Part shown: positions 18,370 to 28,521 of the stretch, piece by piece
Layout: each line of letters opens with the position of its first letter
Position numbering within the stretch: position 1 is the first letter of the stretch
Source of the DNA: Vagococcus martis
GTDB taxonomy: Bacteria; Bacillota; Bacilli; Lactobacillales; Vagococcaceae
Length of the DNA stretch: 64,000 nucleotides
Assembly (NCBI RefSeq): GCF_002026305.1
Contig: NZ_MVAB01000001.1
Location: 1,780,001-1,844,000, forward strand
Direction of reading: 5' to 3'
Translations under genes and position numbers: made by a program
The notes under the pieces: model-generated
What the model saw: only the letters and a program-made list of their open reading frames with translations
Database searches by the model: none
What the model was told of the DNA's origin: nothing

Positions 18370-19638
18370 ATGGAATTTTCATTAGATAATACTGTAAATA
18401 CTGGCGCGGTAATTAAAGTTATCGGTGTTGGTGGCGGTGGCGGTAACGCTGTAAACCGTATGATTGATGAGGGAGTTAAAGGTGTAGAATTCATCGTTGC
18501 AAATACAGATGTACAAGCATTACAACATTCTAAAGCAGAAACTGTCATCCAATTAGGACCTAAATTTACAAAAGGGTTAGGTGCAGGTTCATTACCAGAT
18601 GTTGGTGAAAAAGCAGCATCTGAAAGTGAAGATTTGATTGCAGAAGCATTGAAAGGTGCTGATTTAGTATTTATCACTGCAGGAATGGGTGGAGGTACTG
18701 GTACTGGTGCTGCACCAGTAGTTGCAGGTATTGCTAAAGAGCAAGGCGCACTTACTGTTGGTGTGGTTACACGCCCATTTAGCTTTGAAGGACCAAAGCG
18801 CAGTCGTTTTGCAGCTGAAGGTATTTCGGCATTAAAAGAAAACGTTGATACATTAGTGATTATTTCGAATAATCGTTTATTGGAAATTGTTGATAAACGC
18901 ACACCAATGTTAGAAGCATTTAGAGAAGCAGATAATGTTTTACGTCAAGGTGTTCAAGGTATCTCAGATTTAATTACATCTCCAGGCTATGTTAACTTAG
19001 ACTTTGCTGATGTTAAAACAGTTATGGAGGATCAAGGGACTGCACTTATGGGTATCGGTGTTGCTAATGGTGAAGATCGAGTTATTGAAGCAACAAGAAA
19101 AGCGATTGCTTCTCCGTTACTTGAAACATCCATTGAAGGTGCTGAACAAGTACTATTAAATATAACTGGCGGGGCCGATATGACGTTATTTGAAGCACAA
19201 GATGCTTCAGAAATTGTTTCAAGTGCAACCGGTGGCGATGTGAATATTATATTAGGAACGTCTGTTAATGACCAATTAGGTGATGAAATTGTTGTAACAG
19301 TTATCGCAACAGGTATCGATCCAGGAAAAAAAGAACGTCAACCAATGGGAAGAAATAGTGTCGCAACACAAAACGGAATGGTACAACAACGTCAAACAAG
19401 AATGGTACAAGATCCAATTCGTGAAGTACCAGAAGTTGAATCTGTACGTCCAACTCAAACAAGTGCTTTCGGAGATTGGGATTTAAAACGCGAACCGTCT
19501 ACTAGACAAGTACCAGATGAGACACAATTCGAAACAATTGATAGAAAAGAATATGATAATGTAAGTCAAGAATCTGATCATCAAATTGAAACAGAAGATG
19601 AGCTAAGTACACCACCTTTCTTTAGAAGAAAAAAATAA
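18370..19638 (+). CDS. ftsZ: Cell division protein FtsZ
   Basis: FtsZ is the tubulin-like GTPase that polymerises into the cytokinetic ring. The tubulin signature GGGTGTG is at 107-113, preceded by [14 protein letters not shown] (19-32) and followed by [11 protein letters not shown] and the T7-loop segment [12 protein letters not shown] linker of about 90 residues ends in the conserved C-terminal peptide [10 protein letters not shown], which binds FtsA, SepF and EzrA. The 422-residue length is normal. AGGAGG precedes the start and ftsA lies 21 bases upstream. Confidence 0.98.
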   Translation: MEFSLDNTVNTGAVIKVIGVGGGGGNAVNRMIDEGVKGVEFIVANTDVQALQHSKAETVIQLGPKFTKGLGAGSLPDVGEKAASESEDLIAEALKGADLVFITAGMGGGTGTGAAPVVAGIAKEQGALTVGVVTRPFSFEGPKRSRFAAEGISALKENVDTLVIISNNRLLEIVDKRTPMLEAFREADNVLRQGVQGISDLITSPGYVNLDFADVKTVMEDQGTALMGIGVANGEDRVIEATRKAIASPLLETSIEGAEQVLLNITGGADMTLFEAQDASEIVSSATGGDVNIILGTSVNDQLGDEIVVTVIATGIDPGKKERQPMGRNSVATQNGMVQQRQTRMVQDPIREVPEVESVRPTQTSAFGDWDLKREPSTRQVPDETQFETIDRKEYDNVSQESDHQIETEDELSTPPFFRRKK

Positions 19639-19651
19639 GGGGTGACTCAAC

Positions 19652-20338
19652 ATGATGCTGCAAACACTCCAACAAAATGTTGAAGCTGTTCAAAAAGAGG
19701 TAGAGCAAGTTTGTAAATGCAGTCATAGAGCATTCAATGATGTAACAGTTATATGTGTAACAAAGTCAGTAGATAAGGAAACGACTAAACAGGTAATTGA
19801 CTTAGGATATGAGCATGTGGCTGAGAATCGAATGGATAAGTTACTAGAAAAGCAAGACTATTTAAAAGATTATCGTCAAATTAAGTGGCATTTTATAGGC
19901 AACTTACAAAGGCGAAAAGTTAAAAGTATTATTAATCAAATTGATTATTTTCATGCATTGGATAAACTGTCATTAGCACAAGAAATACAAAAAAGAGCGA
20001 CAAAACGGGTTAAGTGTTTTGTCCAAGTAAATGTTTCTGGAGAAAGTACCAAACAAGGTATTTCTCCAGAAAGTTTGATAAACTTCATTAAGGATTTAGA
20101 AGATTTTGATAGAATTGAAGTTGTTGGTCTAATGACCATGGCTCCTATTGATTCAAGTCTTGACGAATTATCTCATTATTTTAGCCAATTAAAAATATTG
20201 CAAACAACAATTGCTAATAAAAATTTTAAACATGCACCTTGTACGGAGTTAAGTATGGGAATGAGCCAAGATTTTGTTCCAGCAATTGAATGTGGCGCAA
20301 CGTTTGTTAGGATTGGTTCGAGATTTTTCGAATCTTAG
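19652..20338 (+). CDS. YggS/YlmE family PLP-binding protein
   Basis: YggS-type proteins (COG0325) bind pyridoxal phosphate and buffer its level; loss disturbs amino acid and B6 homeostasis. The fold is a TIM barrel with the PLP-lysine in VICVTKSV (K38), and the later motifs IKWHFIGNLQRRK, VNVSGESTKQGI, GLMTMAP and LSMGMSQDF(V)PAIE(C)GAT(F)VRIGS are family hallmarks. At 228 residues it is complete. It sits in the ylm group between ftsZ and sepF, as in other Firmicutes. Either ATG (19652 or 19655) could be used. Confidence 0.95.
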   Translation: MMLQTLQQNVEAVQKEVEQVCKCSHRAFNDVTVICVTKSVDKETTKQVIDLGYEHVAENRMDKLLEKQDYLKDYRQIKWHFIGNLQRRKVKSIINQIDYFHALDKLSLAQEIQKRATKRVKCFVQVNVSGESTKQGISPESLINFIKDLEDFDRIEVVGLMTMAPIDSSLDELSHYFSQLKILQTTIANKNFKHAPCTELSMGMSQDFVPAIECGATFVRIGSRFFES

Positions 20339-20354
20339 GGGGAGAGGTGATAGA

Positions 20355-20990
20355 GTGAAGATATTCAATAAAGCTGGTGAGCGGTTTTCTGATTTTTTTG
20401 GTGTGTCTGATGATGATGAAAGATATGAAGAAAGTGAGCCTTTCGTGGATGAGCAAATTGAGGAAATCATAGTTGAAAAACCAACTCCTACTAAGGCTGA
20501 AACAATCCAACAAAAATCAGAGATACAAGAAAGTAACATTAAAATAAATGAACAAAATTCTGTTGCATCAGGTAAGGAATACGGTCGAACAGATGAGAAA
20601 AATCAATCTGTTTCTATGCCTGAAAACCAATATACCAACGAAAAAATAGTTGAAATGAATACCTATCATCAGTCGACCTCAAATGGAAACAAACGTATGG
20701 TAGTTTCTAGGCAGCATAGAAAAGTATCTGTATACGAACCACGTGACTATATTGACTGTAAGCAAATTGCACAGGCACTTTTTAGAAGAGAAATTGTTAT
20801 TTTATCTTTTCGATTGATGAAAGAGCAACCTGCTAGACGTATCGTAGACTTTATGACGGGTGTAGTATATGCAGTTGATGGAGATATTCAACGATTAGGT
20901 GATGATATTTTTATATGCACGCCACCAAATGTTGATGTTGATTCTAGTATTACTCGTAACATAATCACAAATCATTTAACTGAATATTAA
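20355..20990 (+). CDS. sepF: Cell division protein SepF
   Basis: SepF forms rings that align FtsZ filaments and anchors them to the membrane through its N-terminal amphipathic helix. Starting at the GTG 20355 the protein is 211 residues and begins MKIFNKAGERFSDFFGVSDDD, a typical SepF start. GGGGAGAGGTG lies just upstream, so this start is preferred over the earlier in-frame codon inside yggS. A variable linker (about 25-125) leads to the SepF domain (about 125-211) with YIDCKQIAQALFRREIVIL and RRIVDFMTGVVYAVDGDIQR. Confidence 0.95.
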   Translation: MKIFNKAGERFSDFFGVSDDDERYEESEPFVDEQIEEIIVEKPTPTKAETIQQKSEIQESNIKINEQNSVASGKEYGRTDEKNQSVSMPENQYTNEKIVEMNTYHQSTSNGNKRMVVSRQHRKVSVYEPRDYIDCKQIAQALFRREIVILSFRLMKEQPARRIVDFMTGVVYAVDGDIQRLGDDIFICTPPNVDVDSSITRNIITNHLTEY

Positions 20991-21002
20991 GGATGTGTTA
21001 GT

Positions 21003-21269
21003 TTGATTATCGCTTTAATTTCTAAAGCAATACAAATCTATACTTATGTATTGGTGATTTATGCTTTACTTTCGTGGTTTCCAGGAGCGTATGATTCTAA
21101 GATAGGTCAGTTTATTATACGGATTTCTAGGCCATATTTGAGTATGTTTGATCGCTTAAATTTAAGTATCGGTCCGATTGATTTTACAATTATTGTAGCA
21201 ATATTTGTACTTCAGTTGGCAGGAAATGGGTTAGTTATAATATTATCACGATTAATATATATGTTTTAA
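21003..21269 (+). CDS. YggT family membrane protein (YlmG)
   Basis: The 88 residues form two hydrophobic helices (about 5-25 and 65-86) with the family motif RPYLSMFDRLN between them. YggT/YlmG proteins lie next to division genes in many bacteria, and distribution of nucleoids or membrane complexes has been proposed as their role. The start is a TTG preceded by AAGGATG. It lies between sepF and ylmH in the standard ylm order. Confidence 0.9.
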   Translation: MIIALISKAIQIYTYVLVIYALLSWFPGAYDSKIGQFIIRISRPYLSMFDRLNLSIGPIDFTIIVAIFVLQLAGNGLVIILSRLIYMF

Positions 21270-21287
21270 AGAAAGGATGTGAGTTTT

Positions 21288-22070
21288 TTGCAAGCTAATG
21301 TGTACCAGCATTTTCGCAAGGACGAGCATCCTTTTATTGATATAGTAGGTAATTGGATGGAACAAGTGGAAATGCAATATGCACCAGTTGTTACTGATTT
21401 TTTAAATCCAAGAGAGATGTTTATTCTGAAAACACTAGTTGGTAATAGCGAGGATATATCGTTATCTTTCTTTGGTGGATATGATTTTTCTGAGAGAAAA
21501 TGCGCTATTCTATACCCTAGTTATTATGAGCCAAGTGAGACCGATTATGAAGTTCTCGTTTATCAAATAAAGTATCCATTGAAGTTTGGGCATTTAACAC
21601 ATGGCAAGGTACTTGGAACACTGATGAGTACAGGTGTTAAAAGAGAATTTATTGGCGATATTATCACAGATGGCCAGCAGTGGCAGGTATTTCTAAAAAA
21701 ATCAATTGCTAACTATATTATTCAACAAGTTGACAAAATAGGTTCGTTTGGAGTAAAATTTGACGAAGTAAGTTGGAAAGATATTTTACAACCAATTGAT
21801 GAGTGGACAGAAGAGAGTTTAACCATATCATCATTAAGAATTGATAATATTATTTCTACAGTATATAATATATCTAGACAGCGTTCTAAGTTAATAGTTG
21901 AATCAAAAAAAGTAAAGGTAAACTGGACTGAAGTTGATCGTGTTGATTATCTAGTGGATTATCTAGATATTATATCAGTAAGGGGATTAGGAAGAGTTCA
22001 GTTGCAAGAAACATTAGGAAAGACTAAAAAAGATAAAATTCGTTTGAAAATTAAAGTTTTAAGAAAGTAG
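21288..22070 (+). CDS. ylmH: YlmH family RNA-binding protein with S4 domain
   Basis: YlmH carries a C-terminal S4 RNA-binding domain (about 180-255, SKLIVESKKVKVNWTEVDR). Homologs have been linked to rescue of stalled ribosomal subunits and to division-site placement. The N-terminal region (NVYQHFRKDEHPFID, then DFLNPREMFIL) matches the family. I chose the TTG at 21288 (260 aa), ten bases after AAAGGA, because the GTG at 21279 touches that site. It is followed directly by divIVA. Confidence 0.92.
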   Translation: MQANVYQHFRKDEHPFIDIVGNWMEQVEMQYAPVVTDFLNPREMFILKTLVGNSEDISLSFFGGYDFSERKCAILYPSYYEPSETDYEVLVYQIKYPLKFGHLTHGKVLGTLMSTGVKREFIGDIITDGQQWQVFLKKSIANYIIQQVDKIGSFGVKFDEVSWKDILQPIDEWTEESLTISSLRIDNIISTVYNISRQRSKLIVESKKVKVNWTEVDRVDYLVDYLDIISVRGLGRVQLQETLGKTKKDKIRLKIKVLRK

Positions 22071-22084
22071 CAAGGAGTGTAAAA

Positions 22085-22888
22085 ATGGGAATTAAACCAA
22101 TCGATATAACTAATAAAAGTTTTAATACAAAATTTAAAGGGTATGACCGTGATGAGGTAGATGATTTTCTTGATCAAATCGCTTTAGAAGTGGAAAAACT
22201 AACTCAAGAAAATCGTTCGCTAGAAAAAGAAGTGAAACAAGCTAATGATAAACTAGGTTATTTCAATGAATTGAAAGATTCATTGAATCAATCAATTATT
22301 GTGGCACAAGATACAGCTGATAAATTGAAAGAAAATGCTATTAGAGAATCTGACTTAGCAATTCAACAGTCGCAAGCACAATCTGAAGATATCTTAGCGC
22401 ATGCTAACAAAATGTCTGATGAATTAATTACAGGAGCAACTAATAAAGCAAATCAAATTCTTTCTGAAGCAAGTGAACGTGCTCGTCAGTTAGCCGTTGA
22501 AACAGATGACTTGAAGAAGAAAACACGTATCTTCCACAGAAACTTAAATGTGTTATTAGAATCACAACTACAAATTGTACAAAGTGATGAGTGGGACGAA
22601 ATTCTTAAACCATTTGGTGCCTATGTTGATAGTAGTCACCAAGCGTTTAAACAAGTTCTTGATGCGGTTGAAGCGGCAAATGGCGTTGATCCAACATCAC
22701 CAGCTGTAAACACAAAACCAGCTTTTGATAACGTTCCAAAGAATAAAGCAACAATCAAACAGCCTGAAATTAAAGTATCAACAACACGTGAAAATACTAA
22801 TAAACCAGCTGAAAAACCAGCTGAAAAAAATGACGAAACAAAAAAGTTAAATAAAGTTGAACGTGCAACACGTCCAAGAGTTAAATAA
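22085..22888 (+). CDS. divIVA: Cell division initiation protein DivIVA
   Basis: DivIVA recognises negatively curved membrane at poles and septa and recruits other factors. The N-terminal membrane-binding domain starts GIKPIDITNKSFNTKFKGYD and contains DRDEVDDFLDQIALEVEKL. A long coiled coil (about 70-170) follows, then a Pro/Lys/Asn-rich tail with the repeat KPAEKPAEKN (about 243-252). The 267-residue length is a little longer than B. subtilis DivIVA, as in other cocci. AAGGAG precedes the start. It is the last gene of the dcw/ylm cluster. Confidence 0.96.
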   Translation: MGIKPIDITNKSFNTKFKGYDRDEVDDFLDQIALEVEKLTQENRSLEKEVKQANDKLGYFNELKDSLNQSIIVAQDTADKLKENAIRESDLAIQQSQAQSEDILAHANKMSDELITGATNKANQILSEASERARQLAVETDDLKKKTRIFHRNLNVLLESQLQIVQSDEWDEILKPFGAYVDSSHQAFKQVLDAVEAANGVDPTSPAVNTKPAFDNVPKNKATIKQPEIKVSTTRENTNKPAEKPAEKNDETKKLNKVERATRPRVK

Positions 22889-22904
22889 TAGACAATATTG
22901 TAAA

Positions 22905-23130
22905 ACAGAAAAGCTTAATTTAATCTGATAGTGAGTTAGGGATAGTGGAAACCTAGTGAGACACTGAGTTAAGAAAGATCCTTTACATAAAAGAAATCTG
23001 AAATAATAGTAAGATTTCTCGGTGAGAATCGTTACAATCTACAAGAGAGTGTAGCCTTATGTCTATACTGAATTTTGGGTGGTAACACGATAGCTTCGTC
23101 CCTTTTTATAGGGGCGAGGCTTTTTTTATA
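22905..23130 (+). promoter_or_regulatory. T-box riboswitch controlling ileS
   Basis: The 269-base gap before ileS holds a T-box leader. TGGGTGGTAACACG (23076-23089) is a variant of the conserved T-box sequence that pairs with the uncharged tRNA acceptor end. A G-U-rich terminator hairpin follows: AGCTTCGTCCC pairs with GGGGCGAGGCT and ends in a T-run (23092-23127). Upstream lies an 8-bp stem AGAAATCT/AGATTTCT (22992-23019). The gene it precedes implies an Ile specifier (ATC), but I could not place the specifier loop with confidence. Uncharged tRNA-Ile should favour the antiterminator and switch on ileS. Confidence 0.9.
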
Positions 23131-23157
23131 TAAAAAATAGGTGAGGATGATAAATAG

Positions 23158-25944
23158 ATGAAAATGAAAGAAACGTTGCATTTAGGAAAAACAAGTTTTC
23201 CAATGCGTGGTAATTTACCAGTAAGAGAAGTTGAATGGCAAAAAGAATGGGAAGAAAAAGATCTTTATGGACAACGTCAAAAATTAAATGAAGGCAAACC
23301 AACATTCATTTTACATGATGGACCACCGTACGCAAATGGAAATATCCATTTAGGTCATGCATTAAATAAAGTTAGTAAAGACATCATTGTTCGTTTTAAA
23401 TCAATGTCAGGTTTTCGTGCACCATTTGTACCAGGTTGGGATACTCATGGACTACCAATTGAACAAGTTTTGACCAAAAAAGGTGTTAAACGCAAAGAAA
23501 TGCCTAGAGCAGAATACTTAGAAATGTGTAAAGAATACGCACTTAGCCAAGTTGATAAACAACGTAACGATTTTAAACGATTAGGTGTGTCAGGTGATTG
23601 GAATAATCCATACATCACACTTACACCAGATTACGAAGCAGCACAAATCCGAGTATTTGGAAAAATGGCGGAAAAAGGATATATCTATAAAGGATTAAAA
23701 CCAATTTACTGGTCTCCTTCTAGTGAGTCTTCATTAGCTGAAGCAGAAATTGAATATAAAGACGTTAAATCTGCATCAATTTATGTTGCGTTTGATGTGA
23801 AAGATGGCGGAGATGTATTAGATAATGACACAAGTTTTGTTATTTGGACAACAACTCCTTGGACTTTACCTGCTAACTTAGCAATCAGTGTAAACCCTGA
23901 ATATGTTTATGTTGTAGTAGAAGCAGATGGCAAAAAATTTGTCGTAGCAAAAGAATTATTAGAAACTGTCACAAAAGAAATCGGTTGGGAAACTGTTTCG
24001 GTTATTAAAGAGATTAAAGGGACAGAATTAGAAAATCTAACAGCTCAGCACCCATTTTACGATAGAGAATCTCGCTTAATTCTTGGAGACCATGTTACAT
24101 TAGATGCTGGTACTGGTTTAGTCCATACAGCTCCTGGACACGGGGAAGATGACTACATTGTTTGCCGTAAATATGGTATTGAGGTTATTTCACCTGTAGA
24201 TTCTCGTGGATGTTATACAGATGAAGCACCGGGATTTGAAGGAATCTTCTATGATAAAGCTAATCCAATGATTACAGAAATGTTAGAAGAAAGTGGTCAT
24301 TTACTAAAACTTGATTTCTTTACACATAGTTACCCACATGATTGGCGTACAAAAAAACCTGTAATTTATCGTGCGACACCACAATGGTTTGCATCAATTG
24401 ATAAATTTAGAGGCGACATTCTATCAGAAATTGAAAAAGTTGACTGGATTATTCCATGGGGAAGAACCCGTCTATATAACATGGTTCGTGACCGTGGCGA
24501 TTGGGTTATCTCTAGACAACGTGCTTGGGGTGTGCCATTACCAGTATTTTATGCTGAAAATGGTGAGGCAATTATTACACCTGAAACAACAGAACATGTG
24601 GCGAATTTATTTGCCGAGCATGGATCTAAAGTTTGGTTTGAAAGAGAAGCCAAAGAGTTATTACCAGAAGGCTTTACACATCCAGGTAGTCCAAATGGCG
24701 AATTTACAAAAGAAACTGACATCATGGATGTTTGGTTTGACTCAGGTTCATCACATGAAGCTGTATTAAAAGGCAGAAGTGATTTATCATTTCCAGCTGA
24801 TTTGTACCTAGAAGGATCTGACCAATATCGTGGATGGTTCAACTCAAGTATTACAACAAGTGTGGCAATTAACGGCGTGGCACCATATAAAGCAGTTCTT
24901 TCTCAAGGATTTACATTAGACCCACAAGGACGTAAACAAAGTAAATCTTTAGGAAATACGATTGAGCCAAATAAAGTTACCAATCAAATGGGTGCAGATA
25001 TTTTAAGACTTTGGGTATCAAGTGTCGATTATGAATCAGATGTTAAAGTAGACATGAACACATTAAATCAAATTGCAGAAGTTTATCGTAAAATTCGTAA
25101 TACAATGCGTTTCCTATTAGCAAATACATCTGATTTTGATGTGAAAAAAGACCGTGTTGAATATGATAAATTGCGTTCAGTTGATAAATATATGATGATT
25201 CGTTTGAATGATACAGTTAAAACAATTCGTGATAAAGGATATGAAAACTATTCATTCTCTACAGTGTACAAGAGCTTAGTTAATTTCTGTACGAATGATT
25301 TATCAGCCTTCTATTTAGACTTCGCTAAAGATGTTGTTTACATCGAGGCAGGAGATAATCATGAACGCCGTGCAATGCAAACAGTATTTTATGATATTTT
25401 AGTGACATTAACTAAATTAATGACACCAATTTTACCATTTACTTCTGAAGAAATCTGGTCTCATTTACAAGAGGAAGAAGAATACGTACAACTTTCTGAA
25501 TTACCTGGATATGATACTTACCCAGATCAAGAAGATATCATGGAACTTTGGGATGGTTTCATGGAAGTGAGAACAAACGTCTTAAAAGCTCTTGAAGAAG
25601 CAAGAAATAGTAAGCTAATTGGTAAATCATTTGAAGCAAAAGTTACGATTTATCCAAATGAACCAAAAGCAATGTTACTAAATGCATTAAACACTAACTT
25701 AGCGCAAGTATTGATTGTATCTGATTTAGTCGTTGAAAAACCAACAACTGAAGTACCAGAAAAAGCTGTTAGATTTAATGATGTGGCTATTTTAGTTGAA
25801 CCTGCTCAAGGTGAAACATGTCAACGTTGTCGTGCAATTAAAGAAGATGTAGGAAGTCATAAAGATTTACCAACATTGTGTAATCGTTGTGCAGAAATTG
25901 TTGAAACAAATTATCCAGAAGCTGTGGCTGAAGGGTTAGAATAA
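23158..25944 (+). CDS. ileS: Isoleucyl-tRNA synthetase
   Basis: IleRS charges tRNA-Ile and edits mis-activated valine. The 928-residue class I enzyme shows the HIGH motif as HLGH (64-67) in [11 protein letters not shown], the CP1 editing domain (about 190-390), WDTHGLPIE, the KMSKS motif as KQSKS (593-597), the anticodon-binding helical domain, and a C-terminal zinc finger with Cys pairs 888/891 and 908/911. This is the bacterial IleS1-like form. GAGGA lies upstream of the start; the ATG six bases later is also possible. A T-box controls it and a hairpin terminator follows. Confidence 0.97.
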   Translation: MKMKETLHLGKTSFPMRGNLPVREVEWQKEWEEKDLYGQRQKLNEGKPTFILHDGPPYANGNIHLGHALNKVSKDIIVRFKSMSGFRAPFVPGWDTHGLPIEQVLTKKGVKRKEMPRAEYLEMCKEYALSQVDKQRNDFKRLGVSGDWNNPYITLTPDYEAAQIRVFGKMAEKGYIYKGLKPIYWSPSSESSLAEAEIEYKDVKSASIYVAFDVKDGGDVLDNDTSFVIWTTTPWTLPANLAISVNPEYVYVVVEADGKKFVVAKELLETVTKEIGWETVSVIKEIKGTELENLTAQHPFYDRESRLILGDHVTLDAGTGLVHTAPGHGEDDYIVCRKYGIEVISPVDSRGCYTDEAPGFEGIFYDKANPMITEMLEESGHLLKLDFFTHSYPHDWRTKKPVIYRATPQWFASIDKFRGDILSEIEKVDWIIPWGRTRLYNMVRDRGDWVISRQRAWGVPLPVFYAENGEAIITPETTEHVANLFAEHGSKVWFEREAKELLPEGFTHPGSPNGEFTKETDIMDVWFDSGSSHEAVLKGRSDLSFPADLYLEGSDQYRGWFNSSITTSVAINGVAPYKAVLSQGFTLDPQGRKQSKSLGNTIEPNKVTNQMGADILRLWVSSVDYESDVKVDMNTLNQIAEVYRKIRNTMRFLLANTSDFDVKKDRVEYDKLRSVDKYMMIRLNDTVKTIRDKGYENYSFSTVYKSLVNFCTNDLSAFYLDFAKDVVYIEAGDNHERRAMQTVFYDILVTLTKLMTPILPFTSEEIWSHLQEEEEYVQLSELPGYDTYPDQEDIMELWDGFMEVRTNVLKALEEARNSKLIGKSFEAKVTIYPNEPKAMLLNALNTNLAQVLIVSDLVVEKPTTEVPEKAVRFNDVAILVEPAQGETCQRCRAIKEDVGSHKDLPTLCNRCAEIVETNYPEAVAEGLE

Positions 25945-25957
25945 AATTTAATATTAA

Positions 25958-25995
25958 TACCTCAAACTACGATAAGGTGGTTTGAGGTTTCTTTA
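25958..25995 (+). terminator. Terminator after ileS
   Basis: ACCTCAAACT pairs with GGTTTGAGGT around a short loop and runs into TTTCTTT. The T-tract is interrupted, so it may be leaky. Confidence 0.6.
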
Positions 25996-26026
25996 TGAAA
26001 AGTATTGTAGAAAAAGGAGAAATAAA

Positions 26027-26410
26027 ATGAAAAAACTAAATCGTTTGGTATTAGGAGCAACTCTGATTGTTACACTTGCAGGATGTGGAGCAAAAGACAA
26101 TCAAAAAACGACAGAATCTAGTGAATCTAGTGCTAAAGTCAGCATTGTTTTAAAAGAAGAAGATAAAGAATTTGATTCAAAAGAAGTTAGTGTGAAAGAA
26201 GACGCTGTGTTATATGATGTATTAAAGGATAATTACGATATAGAAGATACAAAAGGATTTATCACCTCTATAGATGGTCATAAGCAAGATGAAAAAGAGA
26301 ATAAATATTGGTTATATACAATCAATGGAAAACAAGCTGAAAAAGGTGTACAAGAAACAAAGGTATCTGACGGAGATAATGTCGTATTTGATTTATCTAA
26401 ATTAGATTAG
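26027..26410 (+). CDS. DUF4430 domain lipoprotein
   Basis: The 127-residue protein starts with a lipoprotein signal peptide ending TLAGC (lipid Cys at 20). A Ser/Thr/Lys linker and one DUF4430 domain (about 38-127) follow, with VLYDVLKDNYDIE and NKYWLYTINGKQAEKGVQE. DUF4430 is related to the C-terminal domain of transcobalamins, and the lipoprotein often stands next to ECF transporter S components, as here, suggesting a surface ligand-binding partner. I chose the ATG at 26027 because AAGGAG lies upstream and it gives a clean signal peptide. The transporter gene starts ten bases after its end. Confidence 0.85.
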   Translation: MKKLNRLVLGATLIVTLAGCGAKDNQKTTESSESSAKVSIVLKEEDKEFDSKEVSVKEDAVLYDVLKDNYDIEDTKGFITSIDGHKQDEKENKYWLYTINGKQAEKGVQETKVSDGDNVVFDLSKLD

Positions 26411-26420
26411 GAACGTGCTT

Positions 26421-26939
26421 ATGTTTAAAAAAATAAGTACAAAAGAGATTACGATGATTGCGTTATTGACCGCTTTTTGTGTTGTCGGACGAATGTTAAC
26501 AACTTGGATACCTAATGTACAGCCTATTACCGCAACGTTGATTCTTGTGGCGTTATACATGGGTGGAATTCAGGCGATGGTCATTGGAGCATTATCTATT
26601 TTGATTACTAATTTTTATTTAGGGATGGGGATTTGGACTATTGCCCAGATACTATCTTTTTGGACGATTATTTTATTGGTTGTATTGCTAAAAAGAATAA
26701 TCCCTATTAAGACTAGCTTTTTTATGCAACTAGTAGTAAGTGGTTTATCAGGATTTTTCTACGGATTTTTAATTTCTGTTATGCTAGCACCATTTTTTGG
26801 CGTACAAAACTTTTGGGCTTACTATATTACAGGGATGAGCTTTGATATGATGCATGCGTTTGGTACAGTTTTTTTCTATGCTATATTGAAAAAGCCATTT
26901 GTTCACATTATTGAAAAAGAAATAAATACAAGAGGCTGA
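26421..26939 (+). CDS. ECF transporter substrate-binding S component
   Basis: S components are membrane proteins of about six helices that capture vitamins and pair with a shared EcfA-A'-T energising module. This one has 172 residues, with a short basic N terminus (FKKISTKEITMIALLTAFCV) and hydrophobic helices throughout. The linked DUF4430 lipoprotein and the resemblance to CbrT-type proteins make a cobalamin-like substrate plausible, but this is inference. No ECF ATPases are nearby, consistent with a group II S component. The last codons (RG, stop TGA) lie inside the left end of the intergenic repeat at 26931. Confidence 0.82.
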   Translation: MFKKISTKEITMIALLTAFCVVGRMLTTWIPNVQPITATLILVALYMGGIQAMVIGALSILITNFYLGMGIWTIAQILSFWTIILLVVLLKRIIPIKTSFFMQLVVSGLSGFFYGFLISVMLAPFFGVQNFWAYYITGMSFDMMHAFGTVFFYAILKKPFVHIIEKEINTRG

Positions 26940-27010
26940 CCCAAAAGTAATTTTTAAAATGAAAATCACTAAACTAACAAAATAGAAATCCCATGAAGTC
27001 AGTGTTTTAA
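26931..27010. repeat. Left arm of a palindromic intergenic repeat (copy 1, interrupted)
   Basis: The arm begins AGAGGCTGACCCAAAAGT and ends in AAATCCCATGAAGTCA plus the target duplication TGTTTTAA (27003-27010). It matches the left half of the intact copy at 34175-34306 closely. Its partner arm is at 28522-28580, split off by the ISL3 insertion. Joined, the two arms would form one long hairpin with T-rich flanks between the convergent ECF and LacI-type genes, probably a two-way terminator. Confidence 0.85.
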
Positions 27011-28521
27011 GGCTCTATGTCAAATCGTGTTGATGGACAATAATATTGATGAAAAAGTCTCAAAAATGAAATAGAATTAATTGAAGTGAGGGAAGAAATT
27101 CTCTCGCTTTTTTATTTAACCTGAAAAACTTGATTTTGAATCAAAAAGATACGTCGTTTGAATAGTAGAAAGTTTCGATAGCCATAGGCCACACGTTTAA
27201 TCACTTTAATTTTATTATTAATGCCTTCTAAGAAACCATTTGAATAGGAGTATTTAAAGGCATTCATGACTCCTTGGGAGAACTTACCAAATATCTTGAA
27301 TTTATCTTTAAAATACTTTGGTAATTCAACAGGTATCTTTGAACATAACTCTAAAAATAAAACATAATCGTTGGTTCTATAAGCATACTTCAATTCTTGC
27401 ATAAAATGATACGCTTTTTTTAATAGAGAACTATAAGAAAGTAACTCATCTACCAATTCGGTAGATGACATATTTCTCTTGAATAAAGGACGATAATAAA
27501 AGTGTTTATAGTTTAATTCAGAACTGTCCTTTAAAAGGAGTTTCCAATAACGCTTTAATCTTCGATACTGCTTTCCTTCCTCTTGATTGTGGCGTTTTAG
27601 CTGTTTCATTTCTTTTATTCTTAAGGTGTTGAAAGAGCGGTTAATATGTTGAATGATATGAAATCGATCTGTAACGATTTCGGCGTTTGGAAAGACTGTT
27701 TTTAATAGTTGACCGTAACTTGCATTCATGTCCATGACCAAAAATCTTACTTTTAGACGTGATTTTCTGGAATACTTCATAAAGTAAGAAACCAACTTAT
27801 GCAATCTTTTATCAGGTAAGATATCGATTATTTTTTTAGATGCCGCATCAGCACAAATAAAGCTCATTCCAGCATGACAATCAGAAGTAGAGCTAAACTC
27901 ATCTACACAAAGAGCTGTGGGCAAGAAGTTAAAATTAGGTTGCTGATTATTCGTAAATGATACTAACACACGTTTAACAGTATTTTCAGAGACACTGTGG
28001 TATTCTGCGATTTTTTTACGTGATTGATTCTCTTTTAAGTCAAAGGCAATTTGGTATTTAAGCTGTTTAGAAATTTGACAATAGTCATCTACTAGAGAAG
28101 TAGAAGCACTGAAAGTTGATCCACAGTTTCTACAAAGGTAACGTTCTCTGTGAAGTTTTAGATAAGTTGGGCGACGTTCAACTTCAGGCAATTGACTAAT
28201 GGTTTGATACGTTCCATTTTTAACGGATTGATAACATCCACATTTCTTGCATTGCTTATCTTTATTCACTAATCTTCCTGTAATCATGTTAACTGAGCGG
28301 TTGTTTCTCGCTTCGCGAGACAACCAATCCTCATTAAAAATAAGAGAATCATCTGTTAAATTGAGTAGTTTTCTTGTATTATTATCCATAGGGGTATTCT
28401 CCTTTGTAATGTTAGTTATAGTCGACTTAATTTTACCAATAAGAATGCCCCTTTTTCTATGCCTAAAATAAAAAATCGCATTGATAGAATTTAATCTATC
28501 AACACGATTTAGTGTACAGCC
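27011..28521 (-). mobile_element. ISL3-family insertion sequence, 1511 bp, complete
   Basis: The left end starts GGCTCTATGTCAAATCGTG and the right end, read inward, starts GGCTGTACACTAAATCGTG. The imperfect inverted repeats of about 27 bp share the identical core AAATCGTGTTGAT. Both sides are flanked by the perfect 8-bp direct repeat TGTTTTAA (27003-27010 and 28522-28529), the target duplication size typical of ISL3. One intact transposase gene fills the element on the minus strand. Intact ends, intact gene and perfect duplication point to a recent insertion. Confidence 0.93.
27112..28389 (-). CDS. ISL3 family transposase
   Basis: The 425-residue protein has the ISL3 layout: an N-terminal zinc ribbon with CKKC (47-50) and CRNC (86-89), a helix-turn-helix (RKKIAEYHSVSENTVKRVL), and a DDE catalytic core with Asp in LCVDEFSS, Asp in IVTDRFHIIQHI and Glu in NGFLEGINNKIKVIKR. 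There is no frameshift or internal stop, so the element is probably active. GGAG lies about ten bases before the start. A plus-strand hairpin with a T-run (about 27086-27116) lies just past its stop codon and may block antisense transcription entering from the ECF gene. Confidence 0.94.
   Translation of the reverse strand: MDNNTRKLLNLTDDSLIFNEDWLSREARNNRSVNMITGRLVNKDKQCKKCGCYQSVKNGTYQTISQLPEVERRPTYLKLHRERYLCRNCGSTFSASTSLVDDYCQISKQLKYQIAFDLKENQSRKKIAEYHSVSENTVKRVLVSFTNNQQPNFNFLPTALCVDEFSSTSDCHAGMSFICADAASKKIIDILPDKRLHKLVSYFMKYSRKSRLKVRFLVMDMNASYGQLLKTVFPNAEIVTDRFHIIQHINRSFNTLRIKEMKQLKRHNQEEGKQYRRLKRYWKLLLKDSSELNYKHFYYRPLFKRNMSSTELVDELLSYSSLLKKAYHFMQELKYAYRTNDYVLFLELCSKIPVELPKYFKDKFKIFGKFSQGVMNAFKYSYSNGFLEGINNKIKVIKRVAYGYRNFLLFKRRIFLIQNQVFQVK

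Noticed and set aside
18345-18902. 185-codon minus-strand frame over ftsZ
   Set aside because: It is a shadow of the highly conserved ftsZ codons; the Ser/Pro/Ala-rich translation is typical of an antisense frame.
24371-24769. 132-codon frame inside ileS on the same strand
   Set aside because: It lies wholly within the conserved IleRS catalytic core in another frame and shows no recognisable protein features.
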